Below are positions 18,516-28,166 of a DNA stretch of 64,000 nucleotides, in pieces (the first letter of the stretch is position 1; each line of letters opens with the position of its first letter). A model generated the notes under the pieces. That model was not told the origin of the DNA and did no database searches. It saw only the letters and a list, made by a program, of their open reading frames with translations. The translations under genes were made by a program, and so were the position numbers. The DNA is from Azonexus fungiphilus (GTDB taxonomy: Bacteria > Pseudomonadota > Gammaproteobacteria > Burkholderiales > Rhodocyclaceae). The DNA lies in NCBI RefSeq assembly GCF_003634965.1, contig NZ_RBXP01000014.1, positions 302,652 to 366,651 of the forward strand, read 5' to 3'.

Positions 18516-18875
18516 ATGCGTATTGAACCCATCGTCATCAGTCAGCTGCTGTTTTTCCTTATGCCGGCTTGGTTAGGCTATCGGATACTGCTTCGCCAAA
18601 CTCAAACGGGATTGTCTCCATGGGTAGCCACCTTGATGATGCTGGTGTGGCTTGTTCTTGCCCCATATGGCTTGCTTGTCCTCCTGGTTCCCTTTGTCAA
18701 TTGGCTGTTCATCACTTATCCCGCTCTCCAGGTAGGCGCTTGGGATGTCGGACTGGCGTTGGCGTTATCGGTGGGAATGTTATTGTCATACTTGATTGCA
18801 ATCGTGATTGGTGTGGTGGCGGTGGTCAAATTTTTCTGGGCAGTCCCAGGGAAGGAGAGTTCAAGTGCTTACTGA
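18516..18875 (+). CDS. small hydrophobic membrane protein, unknown
   Basis: 119 residues with three to four predicted membrane segments (about 8-24, 34-60, 75-110) and no soluble domain. Base composition is noticeably more AT-rich than in both neighbours, hinting at a separate origin. It starts 12 bp after aas and overlaps the start of the amidohydrolase gene by 11 bp, so it is read as part of the operon. I do not recognise a family. Confidence 0.6.
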   Translation: MRIEPIVISQLLFFLMPAWLGYRILLRQTQTGLSPWVATLMMLVWLVLAPYGLLVLLVPFVNWLFITYPALQVGAWDVGLALALSVGMLLSYLIAIVIGVVAVVKFFWAVPGKESSSAY

Positions 18876-20109
18876 CCATAGTCCGGATCGAATGCGCCGC
18901 CGTTTGCTCGGGCTGTTCATCGGCGGTACCGCCCTGGCCGCTGCCGGCGCCAGCCTGGCCAGGCCGGTGGTGGTCAATCCCTGTCGCGCGGCGATCCCCG
19001 TCCGGCTGCTCGACAGTCCCTGGCTGAAGCAGGCCTGGGCCGGCATCGACCCGGCCGGGCTGTGGGACTGCCACGTCCATCTCGCCGGGCTGGGCGATGG
19101 CGGCAGCGGCATCGAGATCGGGCCGCAACTGTCGTCGCCGCTGCAGCCGGTGCATTACGCGCAGCGCCTGTTTTACATGAACGCCGGCTGCGCCCACGAC
19201 GCGCCGGGGGCGGTCGATGCCGCCTACGTCGCGCGCCTGCTCAACCTGTGCGACGCGATGCCGGCCGGCTTCAAGGTCATGCTCTTCGCCTTCGAGCGTT
19301 TCCACGACACGGCCGGTCACGCGCATCCGGAGCATTCGGCCTTCTATGTGCCGAATGCCTGGGCGGCCAGGCTGGCGCGCGAGTTTCCGGCGCGTTTCGA
19401 GTGGGTGGCGTCGCTGCATCCCTACCATACGTCCACGGTCGACGACCTGAAACAGGCAATTTCCGCCGGCGCGCGCGCGGTGAAATGGCTGCCGGCGGCG
19501 CAGGGCATGGACCCGGCGTCGCCCAGGTGCGATGCCTTCTACCGCGTGCTGGCCGAGTCCGGGACGCCGCTGATCGTCCATTGCGGCGAGGAAAAGGCGG
19601 TCAAGGGCAGCGATACCCAGGCCTACGGAAATCCGCTGCGCCTGCGCCGGGCGCTCGATCTCGGCGTCCGGGTCGTGGTCGCGCACTGCGCGACGATGGG
19701 CACGGACATCGACGACGATGGCCGCGTGCGCTCCAGCTTCGACCTCTTCCTCAAGGCGATGGCCGAGCCGCGTGCGGTCGACCGGCTCTACGGCGACATT
19801 TCCGCGATCGCGCTGCGCAACCGCCAGCCAGCCGTGATCCGCAGCCTGCTCGAACGCGAGGACCTGCATCCGCGCCTGCTGCACGGTTCGGACTACCCGT
19901 TGCCCGGCGTGCTGCCGCTGATTTCGCCGGCGACGCTGGCGCGCGCCGGCCTGCTGCCGAAGGCGGCGGTCGCCGATCTCGACGCACTGCGCGAACACAA
20001 CCCGCTACTCTTCGATTTCGTCCTCAAGCGCCTGCTCTCGTGGCAGGGTCATTCCTTCTCGCCGGCGGTCTTCGACACCCGCCGCATTTTCACGGTCGAC
20101 CGGTCATGA
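18865..20109 (+). CDS. exported amidohydrolase-family protein
   Basis: 414 residues from a GTG at 18865, chosen because AAGGAGA lies 6-7 bases upstream; an earlier in-frame ATG at 18808 lacks this. The N terminus carries an arginine-rich signal (MRRRLLGLFIGG) resembling a twin-arginine leader with an ALAAAGASLA core. Metal-site motifs of the amidohydrolase-2 family are present: DCHVH near 68, a central lysine in VKWLPA, IVHCGEE, VVAHC and HGSDYPL near 335. It is probably a metal-dependent hydrolase acting outside the cytoplasm. The substrate is unknown, although the flanking lipid genes suggest a lipid-derived compound. It overlaps the next gene by ATGA. Confidence 0.78.
   Translation: MLTDHSPDRMRRRLLGLFIGGTALAAAGASLARPVVVNPCRAAIPVRLLDSPWLKQAWAGIDPAGLWDCHVHLAGLGDGGSGIEIGPQLSSPLQPVHYAQRLFYMNAGCAHDAPGAVDAAYVARLLNLCDAMPAGFKVMLFAFERFHDTAGHAHPEHSAFYVPNAWAARLAREFPARFEWVASLHPYHTSTVDDLKQAISAGARAVKWLPAAQGMDPASPRCDAFYRVLAESGTPLIVHCGEEKAVKGSDTQAYGNPLRLRRALDLGVRVVVAHCATMGTDIDDDGRVRSSFDLFLKAMAEPRAVDRLYGDISAIALRNRQPAVIRSLLEREDLHPRLLHGSDYPLPGVLPLISPATLARAGLLPKAAVADLDALREHNPLLFDFVLKRLLSWQGHSFSPAVFDTRRIFTVDRS
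20086..20102 (+). repeat. copy of a dispersed 17-bp sequence
   Basis: ATTTTCACGGTCGACCG occurs here, at the 3' end of the amidohydrolase gene, and identically at 26293-26309. Partial copies occur elsewhere, for example 25168-25193. Confidence 0.6.
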
Positions 20110-21986
20110 GCGGACAATTCGCCCTCCTCAAGCAACGACGTTTCGCGCCCTTCTTCGTCACCCAGTTCCTCGGCGCCTTCAACGACAACCTGTTCAAGAA
20201 TGCGCTGGTCGTGCTGCTGACCTTCCACGCCGTGCAATGGACGACGCTGGCGCCGGAATTGCTGGCCAACCTGGCGGCCGGCATCTTCATCTTGCCTTTC
20301 TTCCTGTTCTCGGCGACCGCCGGGCAGCTGGCCGACAAGTACGACAAGGCCGTCCTGGCGCGTCTGGTCAAGGTGCTCGAGATGGGCATCATGGGCGTCG
20401 CCGCGCTCGGCTTCCTGATGCACAGCCTGAGCGTGCTGATGGTCGCGCTGTTCCTGCTCGGTTGCCATTCGACGCTGTTCGGCCCGGTCAAGTACGCGAT
20501 CCTGCCGCAGCACCTGCATGCCGACGAACTGGTCGGCGGCAACGCGCTGATCGAGGCCGGCACCTTCGTCGCCATCCTCATCGGCACGCTGGCCGGCGGT
20601 CTGCTCGCCGGCTCGGTCGAGCATCCGGTGTGGATCGCCGGTGGCGGTTTCCTCGTCGCCCTGGCCGGCTACCTGAGCAGCCGCGGCATCCCGGCGGCGC
20701 CGGCGCCGGCACCGGCACTGACGGTCAACCTCAATCCGCTGACCGAAACCTGGCGCAACCTGCGGTTCGCCCGCGAGAACCGCACGGTCTTCCTGTCCAT
20801 CCTCGGCATTTCCTGGTTCTGGCTCTACGGTGCGATGTTCCTGGCGCAGTTCCCGGCCTACACCAAGAACGTGCTCGGCGGCGGCGAGACGATGGTGACC
20901 GCGCTGCTGGCCGCGTTCACGGTCGGCATCGGGGCCGGATCCCTGCTCTGCGAGCGGATGTCGGGCAAGCACGTCGAGATCGGGCTGGTCCCCTTCGGCT
21001 CGATCGGCCTGACCCTGTTCGGCCTCGACCTGTGGCTGGCCTCGCCGGTCGGGCTGGTCGGCACGACGGCGCACCAGCTGTCGGCGCTGCTCAGCCTGCC
21101 GGCGGTGTGGCGGGTGCTCTTCGACATCGTCATGATCGGCGTCTTCGGCGGCTTCTTCATCGTCCCGCTCTACGCGCTGATCCAGTCGCGCAGCGAAACC
21201 AGCCACCGGGCGCGGATCATCGCCGCCAACAACATCCTCAACGCGCTGTTCATGGTCGTCGGCGCCCTCGGTGCGGCGTCGGCGCTCGGCGCCGGGCTGT
21301 CGATCCCGGCATTGTTCGCGATCGCGGCGCTGCTCAACGCGGCGGTGGCGGTGTACATCTACGGGCTGGTGCCGGAATTCCTGCTGCGCTTCGTCGCCTG
21401 GCTGCTGGTCAAGGCGGTGTACCGCCTGCGCAGCGAAGGGGTCGAGCGCATCCCGCTCAACGGCTCGGCGCTGCTCGTCGCCAATCACGTCAGCTTCGCC
21501 GACGCGGTGATCCTGATGGGGGCGTCGCCGCGGCCGATCCGTTTCGTCATGGATCACCGCATTTTCCGCACGCCGCTGCTCGGTTTCGTTTTCCGCCATT
21601 GCGGCGCGATTCCCATCGCCCCGGCCAGGGACGATCCGGCGCTGCTCGAGAAAGCCTTCGCCGAAGTCTCGGCGGCGCTGGCCAACGGCGAACTGGTCGG
21701 CATCTTCCCGGAAGGCAACATCACCCGCGACGGTGAGCTGCAGCCTTTCCGTTCCGGCGTCGCCCGCATCCTCGCCGCCAACCCGGTGCCGGTGGTGCCG
21801 ATGGCGCTGTCCGGGTTGTGGGGCAGCTTCTTCTCGCGCATCGACGGCGTCGCGATGAAAACGCCGTTCCGGCGCGGGCTCTTCTCGCGTATCGGGCTGC
21901 GCGTCGGGACGCCGCTGGCGCCCGACGAGGCGACCCCGGCGACGCTGCACGAGCGGGTCCTGGCCTTGCGCGGCGCGGTCAAATAG
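20106..21986 (+). CDS. LplT-type lysophospholipid transporter fused to PlsC acyltransferase
   Basis: 626 residues. Residues 1-420 are an MFS-type carrier with about twelve membrane segments and the LplT-like signature FLGAFNDNLFKN near the start. Residues 435-626 form an acyltransferase with NHVSFAD (H461, D466) and FPEGN near 534. I start at 20106, which overlaps the upstream stop by ATGA; the longer in-frame ORF is a read-back into the previous gene. LplT moves lysophospholipids from the outer to the inner leaflet, where an acyltransferase re-acylates them. Here the enzyme is attached to the carrier, and a second acyltransferase (Aas) is in the same operon. Confidence 0.88.
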   Translation: MSGQFALLKQRRFAPFFVTQFLGAFNDNLFKNALVVLLTFHAVQWTTLAPELLANLAAGIFILPFFLFSATAGQLADKYDKAVLARLVKVLEMGIMGVAALGFLMHSLSVLMVALFLLGCHSTLFGPVKYAILPQHLHADELVGGNALIEAGTFVAILIGTLAGGLLAGSVEHPVWIAGGGFLVALAGYLSSRGIPAAPAPAPALTVNLNPLTETWRNLRFARENRTVFLSILGISWFWLYGAMFLAQFPAYTKNVLGGGETMVTALLAAFTVGIGAGSLLCERMSGKHVEIGLVPFGSIGLTLFGLDLWLASPVGLVGTTAHQLSALLSLPAVWRVLFDIVMIGVFGGFFIVPLYALIQSRSETSHRARIIAANNILNALFMVVGALGAASALGAGLSIPALFAIAALLNAAVAVYIYGLVPEFLLRFVAWLLVKAVYRLRSEGVERIPLNGSALLVANHVSFADAVILMGASPRPIRFVMDHRIFRTPLLGFVFRHCGAIPIAPARDDPALLEKAFAEVSAALANGELVGIFPEGNITRDGELQPFRSGVARILAANPVPVVPMALSGLWGSFFSRIDGVAMKTPFRRGLFSRIGLRVGTPLAPDEATPATLHERVLALRGAVK

Positions 21987-22029
21987 GCGGCGCGGCGGTA
22001 AAATCCCGGACTTTGCCCGAAAGCTGACG

Positions 22030-22806
22030 ATGGCCTCCGTTTCCCCGATCCCCGCCGACCCGCTGGCCGCCCTGGCCGATACCGAGTGCCAGCGACTGGC
22101 CGCGCGCCTGGCCCAGGATGCCTTTGCCGCCGTCTTCCGCATGGCCGTCGCGCCGGACAGCGACGTCGAAGCCGGCGCCCTCGGCGAGCTGGCCGGGCGC
22201 TGCAGCAACTGGAGCCAGGCCGGCGCCGACGACGATGCCCGGGCGCTGCGTCTGGCCCTGCTGGTGAACGGTCTCGACGCCTGGGGCCTGGCCTACACGC
22301 AGGCCTTCCAGCTGACCGCGATTCCGGCACTGACGGCGCTGCTCGGCGGCTTGCGCACGCGCCTCGACGCCGCCGCCGATGCCCGCTTCCAGCAGCAGTT
22401 CGCGCGCATTGCCGAGGTCGAATTCGCCGCCGTCGATTTCAAGGTCGAACTGCGCCGCAGCATCCATCTCGCGCTGTGGCATGCGATGTCCGCATGCGAA
22501 ACGGCGGAGCAGGCGGAAGGCCTGGTCCGGCCGCTGGGCAGCCTGCTGCTCGGGCTCAACGAACAGATGCCGGAACTCGGCTGGCGGCTGATCGCCGATG
22601 CGCTGGCCAGCATCCAGATATCGCTGCTTGCCGATCCGGCGGCCTCGGCGATTGCCCAGGAGGGCACCCGGCAATTGTTCGCCGCCTTGCGCCATGCCTT
22701 GCCGGGCGAGCGCCACCAGGCGATCCTGGCGCATTCCGGCCGGGCCGTCGTCGCCTGGCAGCAGGCGCGGCGGGCGCGCGACGCAGAAGGTAGAATCGAC
22801 GCATGA
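22030..22806 (+). CDS. hypothetical alpha-helical protein
   Basis: 258 residues, alanine/leucine-rich and almost entirely helical, without signal peptide, membrane segment or recognised motif. It begins 43 bp after the LplT-PlsC gene; a GGTAAAATCC stretch just upstream resembles a -10 region. Its stop overlaps the start of ubiA (ATGA), so it is coupled to ubiquinone synthesis genes, but nothing in the sequence states a function. Confidence 0.7.
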   Translation: MASVSPIPADPLAALADTECQRLAARLAQDAFAAVFRMAVAPDSDVEAGALGELAGRCSNWSQAGADDDARALRLALLVNGLDAWGLAYTQAFQLTAIPALTALLGGLRTRLDAAADARFQQQFARIAEVEFAAVDFKVELRRSIHLALWHAMSACETAEQAEGLVRPLGSLLLGLNEQMPELGWRLIADALASIQISLLADPAASAIAQEGTRQLFAALRHALPGERHQAILAHSGRAVVAWQQARRARDAEGRIDA

Positions 22807-23678
22807 GCCTCGCCGCAATCAAGGAAAGACTGGATCTCTACGAGAAGCTGATGCGGCTGGACAAGCCGATCGGCACGCTGCTGCTGCTCTGGCCGACGCT
22901 GTGGGCGCTGTGGCTGTCGTCGAACGGACAGCCGGACTGGGTCGTCGTCTGGGTCTTCGCCCTCGGCACTCTGCTCATGCGCTCGGCCGGCTGCGTCATC
23001 AACGACTACGCCGATCGCGATTTCGACAAGCACGTCGAGCGCACCAGGGAACGTCCGCTGACCGCCGGCCGGGTGAGCACCCGGGAAGCGCTGGCGCTGT
23101 TCGCCTTCCTCTGCCTGCTGGCCTTCGTGCTGGTGCTGGTGCTCGGCAAGCCGCTGGTCATCTGGCTGTCGATTCCGGCGGTCTTCCTCGCCGCCAGCTA
23201 TCCGTTCACCAAGCGCTTCTTCGCCATCCCCCAGGCCTATCTCGGCATCGCCTTCGGCTTCGGCATCCCGATGGCCTACGCCGCGCACCTCGGCAGCGTC
23301 CCGGCCGAGGCCTGGCTGCTGCTGCTGGCCAATGTCTTCTGGGCGGTCGCCTACGATACCGAGTACGCGATGGTCGACCGCAACGACGACCTCAGGATCG
23401 GCATCAAGACCTCGGCGATCACCTTCGGCCGTTTCGACGTCGCCGCGGTGATGCTCTGCTACGCGGCGACGCTGGTGCTGGTCGCCCGGGTCGGTGCCGC
23501 CTACGGCATGGGCTGGCCTTTCCTCGCCGGCCTGGCCGCGGCGGCGCTGATGATGGGCGTCCATTACACCTGGATCCGCGGCCGCGAACGCATGGCCTGC
23601 TTCAAGGCCTTCCTGCACAACAACTGGGTCGGCGGCAGCATCTTCGCCGGCATCGCCCTGGACTTCCTGCTCCGATGA
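22803..23678 (+). CDS. ubiA: 4-hydroxybenzoate octaprenyltransferase UbiA
   Basis: 291 residues with eight to nine membrane segments and both aspartate-rich prenyl-diphosphate motifs: NDYADRDFD (67-75) and YDTEYAMVD (184-192). Length matches E. coli UbiA (290). It attaches the polyprenyl side chain to 4-hydroxybenzoate in the inner membrane, an early committed step of ubiquinone synthesis. Its stop overlaps the ubiD start, pairing the prenyltransferase with the decarboxylase of the following ring-modification stage. Confidence 0.95.
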   Translation: MSLAAIKERLDLYEKLMRLDKPIGTLLLLWPTLWALWLSSNGQPDWVVVWVFALGTLLMRSAGCVINDYADRDFDKHVERTRERPLTAGRVSTREALALFAFLCLLAFVLVLVLGKPLVIWLSIPAVFLAASYPFTKRFFAIPQAYLGIAFGFGIPMAYAAHLGSVPAEAWLLLLANVFWAVAYDTEYAMVDRNDDLRIGIKTSAITFGRFDVAAVMLCYAATLVLVARVGAAYGMGWPFLAGLAAAALMMGVHYTWIRGRERMACFKAFLHNNWVGGSIFAGIALDFLLR

Positions 23679-25150
23679 AATACCACGACCTGCGCGACTT
23701 CCTGTCGCAACTGGAAAAGACCGGCGAACTCAAGCGTGTCAGGGTCGACGTCGATACGCACCTGGAAATGACCGAGATCGGCGACCGCGTGCTGCGCGCC
23801 GGCGGCCCGGCGCTGCTCTTCGAAAAGGCCCACACGCAGGGCCGGCGGCACGAGATGCCAGTGCTCACCAACCTGTTCGGCACGCCGCAGCGCGTCGCGC
23901 TGGGCATGGGCGAGGAGTCGGTGCAGGCGCTGCGCGAAGTCGGCAAGCTGCTCGCCTACCTCAAGGAGCCGGAACCGCCCAAGGGCCTGAAGGACGCCTG
24001 GGACAAGCTGCCGGTGCTGAAACAGGTGCTCAACATGGCGCCGAAGAAGGTCAGCAACGCGCCCTGCCAGGAAGTCGTCTGGGAAGGCAAGGACGTCGAC
24101 CTGTCGCGGCTGCCGATCCAGCATTGCTGGCCGGGCGACGTCGCGCCGCTGATCACCTGGGGCCTGGTCGTCACCAAGGGGCCGCACAAGAACCGCCAGA
24201 ACCTCGGCATCTACCGCCAGCAGGTGCTCGGGCCGAACAAGCTGATCATGCGCTGGCTGGCGCATCGCGGCGGCGCGCTTGATTTCCGCGAATTCCAGCT
24301 GGCCAATCCGGGCCAGCCCTTCCCGGTGGCGGTGGTGCTCGGCTGCGATCCGGCGACCATCCTCGGCGCGGTGACGCCGGTGCCGGACAGCCTCTCCGAA
24401 TACCAGTTCGCCGGCTTGCTGCGCGGTGGCAAGACCGAGCTGACGCAGTGCATCGGCTCCGGTTTGCAAGTGCCCGCTTCCGCCGAGATCGTGCTCGAAG
24501 GCCATATCCATCCCGGCGAGATGGCGCTCGAAGGGCCGTACGGCGATCACACCGGCTACTACAACGAGCAGGCGGAATTCCCGGTGTTCACGGTCGACCG
24601 CATCACGATGCGCAAAAACCCGATCTACCACAGCACCTACACCGGCAAGCCGCCCGACGAGCCGGCCGTGCTCGGCGTCGCGCTCAACGAAGTCTTCGTG
24701 CCGCTGCTGCAGAAGCAGTTCACCGAGATCGTCGATTTCTACCTGCCGCCGGAAGGCTGTTCCTACCGGATGGCCATCGTCAGCATCAAGAAGGCCTATC
24801 CCGGCCACGCCAAGCGGGTGATGTTCGGCATCTGGTCCTTCCTGCGCCAGTTCATGTACACCAAGACCATCGTCGTCGTGGACGACGACATCGACATCCG
24901 CGACTGGAAGGAAGTGATCTGGGCGATGACCACGCGCTTCGACGCGGTGCGCGACACGACCCTGGTCGACAACACGCCGATCGACTATCTCGACTTCGCT
25001 TCGCCGGTGGCCGGCCTCGGCTCGAAGATGGGGATCGACGCAACCAACAAGTGGCCGGGCGAGACCAGCCGCGAATGGGGGCGGCCGATCGTCATGGACG
25101 CCGGGGTCAAGGCCCGGGTCGATGCGATGTGGGAAGGGCTCGGCCTGTGA
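23675..25150 (+). CDS. ubiD: 3-octaprenyl-4-hydroxybenzoate decarboxylase UbiD
   Basis: 491 residues, close to E. coli UbiD (497). The N terminus [10 protein letters not shown] is typical, and the interior carries the conserved prenylated-FMN pocket region with [11 protein letters not shown] near 285 and [13 protein letters not shown] near 310. I start at 23675, at the ATGA junction with ubiA; the longer ORF upstream is an out-of-frame shadow. The enzyme removes the carboxyl group of the prenylated ring and needs prenyl-FMN from UbiX, which is not encoded in this window. Confidence 0.95.
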   Translation: MKYHDLRDFLSQLEKTGELKRVRVDVDTHLEMTEIGDRVLRAGGPALLFEKAHTQGRRHEMPVLTNLFGTPQRVALGMGEESVQALREVGKLLAYLKEPEPPKGLKDAWDKLPVLKQVLNMAPKKVSNAPCQEVVWEGKDVDLSRLPIQHCWPGDVAPLITWGLVVTKGPHKNRQNLGIYRQQVLGPNKLIMRWLAHRGGALDFREFQLANPGQPFPVAVVLGCDPATILGAVTPVPDSLSEYQFAGLLRGGKTELTQCIGSGLQVPASAEIVLEGHIHPGEMALEGPYGDHTGYYNEQAEFPVFTVDRITMRKNPIYHSTYTGKPPDEPAVLGVALNEVFVPLLQKQFTEIVDFYLPPEGCSYRMAIVSIKKAYPGHAKRVMFGIWSFLRQFMYTKTIVVVDDDIDIRDWKEVIWAMTTRFDAVRDTTLVDNTPIDYLDFASPVAGLGSKMGIDATNKWPGETSREWGRPIVMDAGVKARVDAMWEGLGL

Positions 25151-25644
25151 GCCTGCGCATTGTCACGGTCGACCTCGAAAATCCGGCAATTTCCGCCGCC
25201 TGGCTGGACTTGCTCGAGCACTACGCGCGCGATCCGATGGGCGGTGGCGAAGGCCTCGCCGCCGAGGTCCGCGAGCAGCTCCCCGGACGTCTCGCCGGGC
25301 GCCCGGGATTTCACGGTGCACTGGCCTGGGAGGGCGAAAACGCGGTCGGCCTGATCAACTGCTTCGAGGGCTTCTCGACCTTCGCCGCGCGGCCGCTGCT
25401 CAACATCCACGACATCGTCGTCCGCCGCGAGCGGCGCCGCGCCGGCATCGGCCAGGCACTGCTGGCGTGGGCAGCTCAGCGGGCGCGCCAGCTTGGCTGC
25501 TGCAAACTGACGCTGGAAGTCCTGTCGCAGAACGAGCGAGCGCTCGCTGCTTACGAAATGGCCGGTTTCAAGCCCTATGTGCTCGACCCGGCGGCCGGCC
25601 ATGCCTTGCTGATGCAGAAGATCCTGAAGGAGGAAACGGCATGA
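25147..25644 (+). CDS. GNAT-family N-acetyltransferase
   Basis: 165 residues from a GTG at 25147 that overlaps the ubiD stop (GTGA). The acetyl-CoA binding signature is [13 protein letters not shown] near residue 100, followed by [19 protein letters not shown], the usual motif B of GNAT enzymes. [10 protein letters not shown] stretch near residue 29 is probably substrate-related. Target unknown; the position in the ubi run is likely only transcriptional. Confidence 0.85.
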   Translation: MSLRIVTVDLENPAISAAWLDLLEHYARDPMGGGEGLAAEVREQLPGRLAGRPGFHGALAWEGENAVGLINCFEGFSTFAARPLLNIHDIVVRRERRRAGIGQALLAWAAQRARQLGCCKLTLEVLSQNERALAAYEMAGFKPYVLDPAAGHALLMQKILKEETA

Positions 25645-26045
25645 ATGAACCCGTCAACCAGGGCCCGCAGGGCGTCCGCCCGTCGCTGGTCAACGTCACC
25701 CACCTGATCTACGGCCTGCACGCGATCGCCGTCGTCGTCGGCATCACCTCGTCGGCGACCATTGCCGGCGGCTTCGTCTTCGGCCTGCCGTCGCTGCTGG
25801 CCGTCTTCCTCAACTACTGGATGCGCAGCGAAGTCCGCGGCACCTGGCTGGAGAGCCATTTCCGCTGGCAGATCCGGACCTTCTGGTTCACCGTGCTGTG
25901 GCTGGGCGTCTACGGCCTCTTCCTGATCACCGTGATCGGCATCCCGATCGCCATCGGCGTCATCCTGGTGCTCGGTTTCTGGGTCGCCTACCGCGTCGTC
26001 CGCGGCTGGCTGGCGCTCAACAGCGCTACACCGATCGGCCGCTGA
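25641..26045 (+). CDS. small integral membrane protein (DUF4870-like)
   Basis: 134 residues with three hydrophobic segments (about 28-60, 75-100, 100-125) separated by a charged loop containing WLESHFRWQIRTFW. AAGGAGG stands just before the ATG. It overlaps the GNAT stop by 4 bp. The pattern resembles small uncharacterised membrane proteins of the DUF4870 kind. It converges on the minus-strand iron-sulfur gene, overlapping its 3' end by about 20 bp. Confidence 0.7.
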   Translation: MNEPVNQGPQGVRPSLVNVTHLIYGLHAIAVVVGITSSATIAGGFVFGLPSLLAVFLNYWMRSEVRGTWLESHFRWQIRTFWFTVLWLGVYGLFLITVIGIPIAIGVILVLGFWVAYRVVRGWLALNSATPIGR

Positions 26046-26757
26046 GCCGCCAGCTTTTCAGCAGCGCCAGCGATTGCCGGTAACTGTGCCGGATCTGTGC
26101 GGTGTCGTAGCGGTGTTCGCTGCCCACCGGGCAGGCCAGGCGGGCCAGGCAGCCTTCGCCGCAGGGCGAGCCGGGGTGCAGGCGTTCGTCGCTGCAGGCG
26201 GTGAGATCGAAGCGATCGCCGACGGCGCCGGCCGGACAGGCGGCGACGCAGGGACGCTCGCGGCAATCGGTGCAGGGACTGGAATTGGCCGGATTTTCAC
26301 GGTCGACCGTCGCATCCGGGGAAAAACCGGTGTCGGCGAGGATCACGCAGCGGTAGGCGTACCAGCTGCCCCATGCGCGGTCGATGCCGATCATCAGCGG
26401 CGACGGCTGGTGCCAGCCGGCGTGCGCGCCGAGTGCCTGCAGGCCGATCGGCGCCGGGCCGGGATAGACGATGCGGTAGTGACGGCCGGGGAAAAAGCGG
26501 GCAAAGCAGTGGTCGACCGTGGACGTCGTGTAATCGTCGATCGGGTGCTCGCCGGCCGGCCGTGCCGCCTGCACGCATTGCCACAGGCGGCGGCCGGCGT
26601 GGCCGAGCAGGATCAGCTGGCGTTCGCGCGGCTGGCGGGCGAGCGGTGCGAGCAGCGCCGCCGGCAGGTCGGCGCAGGCGAACACGTGCTGGCGGTTGAG
26701 TCCGGCCTCGGCGAGGAAATCAGTCGGGAAGACGTCGGCCTGCGTCGGCGAGTTCAT
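26026..26757 (-). CDS. iron-sulfur (4Fe-4S-type) protein, unknown function
   Basis: 243 residues from the ATG at 26757, which overlaps the dacB stop. The C-terminal third has clustered cysteines (CTDCRERPCVAACPAG, then further Cys in CGEGC and ACPVG), as in ferredoxin-like cluster domains. The N-terminal 150 residues are unassigned, with several aromatics near 95-135. It resembles putative iron-sulfur proteins distantly like epoxyqueuosine reductases, but the catalytic features of QueG are not evident. Probably a cytoplasmic redox protein. Confidence 0.65.
   Translation of the reverse strand: MNSPTQADVFPTDFLAEAGLNRQHVFACADLPAALLAPLARQPRERQLILLGHAGRRLWQCVQAARPAGEHPIDDYTTSTVDHCFARFFPGRHYRIVYPGPAPIGLQALGAHAGWHQPSPLMIGIDRAWGSWYAYRCVILADTGFSPDATVDRENPANSSPCTDCRERPCVAACPAGAVGDRFDLTACSDERLHPGSPCGEGCLARLACPVGSEHRYDTAQIRHSYRQSLALLKSWRLSGRSV
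26293..26309 (+). repeat. second exact copy of the 17-bp sequence
   Basis: Identical to 20086-20102. It lies inside the iron-sulfur protein gene on the other strand, where it reads TVDREN. Confidence 0.6.
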
Positions 26758-28163
26758 TGCCGCTCGGCCAGCCAGTTGAGCAGTGCGTCGATTGCCGCGG
26801 CGCCTTCCTGGGCGCGCGGGTCGTTGATGAAGAAGCTGAGCGCGTAGCGCCGGCCGCGGGCGTCGAGCGCGTAGCCGGCGGCGCTGCGCACGCCGTTGAG
26901 CGTGCCCGTCTTGATGTGGGCGCGGCCAGCGGCGGGGGCGCCGTTGAGGCGCTTCTTCATCGTCCCGTCGAGGCCGGCCAGCGGCAGGCTGGCGATGAAT
27001 TCGGGCATCACCGGGCTGCGCCAGGCGGCGAGCAGCAGGCGGTTCATGTTGCCGGCGCTGATCCGTTCGCTGCGCGACAGGCCGGAGCCGTTGTCCACCA
27101 CCAGTTCGGGGAAGTCGAGGCCGCGCCCGGCCAGCCATTCGCCGAGCCTGCGGGTGGCGCGCTCGGTGCTCGCCGGCGTGCCGTCGGCGGCGAGCGTCAG
27201 GAAGACCTGGCGGGCCATCACGTTGTTGCTGTACTTGTTGATGTCGCGCACCGCGTCGGCCAGCGGCGGCGATTCATGGCGGGCCAGTTCGCGTGCGGCC
27301 GGCGGCGTGCTGCCGGCACGGACGCGGCCGCCGAGGCGGCCGCCGAGCTCCTGCCACAGGCTGAGGATCAGCCCGGCGGCATGGGCGTCGGCCGGCAGCG
27401 GTGCCAGGTTGAGTGCGCGCTCGCCGCACTGGCTCGCGTAGCCGCCCTGGATTTCCAGGCGCTGGCGCTCGCCGTCGGCGCTCACGACGAGGTTGATGCG
27501 GTCCTTCCAGTCGGCCGGGCAGGGACCGGCCAGGGCGCGCAGCCGGTTGTCGACGACCAGGCCGGCGCTCGGCGACTCGAGCAGCACGCGCGGCGGCTGG
27601 CCGTCCTGCGGCTGCAGCGTGAAGCGCAGCGACTGGAAGTCGATCAGCAGGCCGTTCGGGCCGACGTTGTAGGGGCGCTGCGGCTTGTTGTCGAAGGCCG
27701 CCGGGTCGAAGGCGACCGGCGCGAAGACGCTGCGGTCGAGGACGATGTCGCCGGCGATCCGGTCCACGCCGCGGACGCGCAGCTGGCGCAGGAGCAGCCA
27801 CAGGTGCTCGATGGCGAAGCGCGGGTCGCCGCTGCCGCGCAAGTAGAGATTTCCTTCGAGGACGCCGTTGACCGTGACATTGTCGGCCAGCGCCGCGGTC
27901 TGCCAGGTGTGCGCCGGGCCGAGCAGCTCGAGCGCGGCGTAGGTGGTCAGCAGCTTCATCACCGAGGCCGGGTTCATCGCCGTCGCTGCGTTGTGGGCAA
28001 GCAGCGGCGCCGGCGCGTCGACCGGCTGGACGACGACGGCGACGCTGGCGACGGGAATCTGCGCCGCCTGCAGCGCGCGCAGCACCGGGGGCGGCAACTG
28101 CGCCGCAACCGGGGCGGCGAGGATCAGCAGGGAACAGAAAACGAGCAGCGGACGCAGCGACAT
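26754..28163 (-). CDS. dacB: D-alanyl-D-alanine carboxypeptidase/endopeptidase DacB (PBP4)
   Basis: A periplasmic S13 peptidase of about 469 residues. I prefer the ATG at 28163, which begins a clean signal peptide (MSLRPLLVFCSLL to PVAAQ), over the ATG at 28196. Catalytic motifs are present: SVMK near residue 70, YSNN near 300 and KTG in HIKTGTLNG near 408. The enzyme trims or cleaves peptidoglycan peptide stems. Its leader is almost wholly occupied by a terminator hairpin of the upstream receptor gene, so it probably has its own, non-obvious promoter or is expressed at low level by read-through. Confidence 0.93.
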   Translation of the reverse strand: MSLRPLLVFCSLLILAAPVAAQLPPPVLRALQAAQIPVASVAVVVQPVDAPAPLLAHNAATAMNPASVMKLLTTYAALELLGPAHTWQTAALADNVTVNGVLEGNLYLRGSGDPRFAIEHLWLLLRQLRVRGVDRIAGDIVLDRSVFAPVAFDPAAFDNKPQRPYNVGPNGLLIDFQSLRFTLQPQDGQPPRVLLESPSAGLVVDNRLRALAGPCPADWKDRINLVVSADGERQRLEIQGGYASQCGERALNLAPLPADAHAAGLILSLWQELGGRLGGRVRAGSTPPAARELARHESPPLADAVRDINKYSNNVMARQVFLTLAADGTPASTERATRRLGEWLAGRGLDFPELVVDNGSGLSRSERISAGNMNRLLLAAWRSPVMPEFIASLPLAGLDGTMKKRLNGAPAAGRAHIKTGTLNGVRSAAGYALDARGRRYALSFFINDPRAQEGAAAIDALLNWLAERQ

Positions 28164-28166
28164 GCG

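Noticed and set aside
22792-22797. TAGAAT as a ubiA promoter
   Set aside because: It is 5 bp before the ATG, too close for a transcript with a leader.
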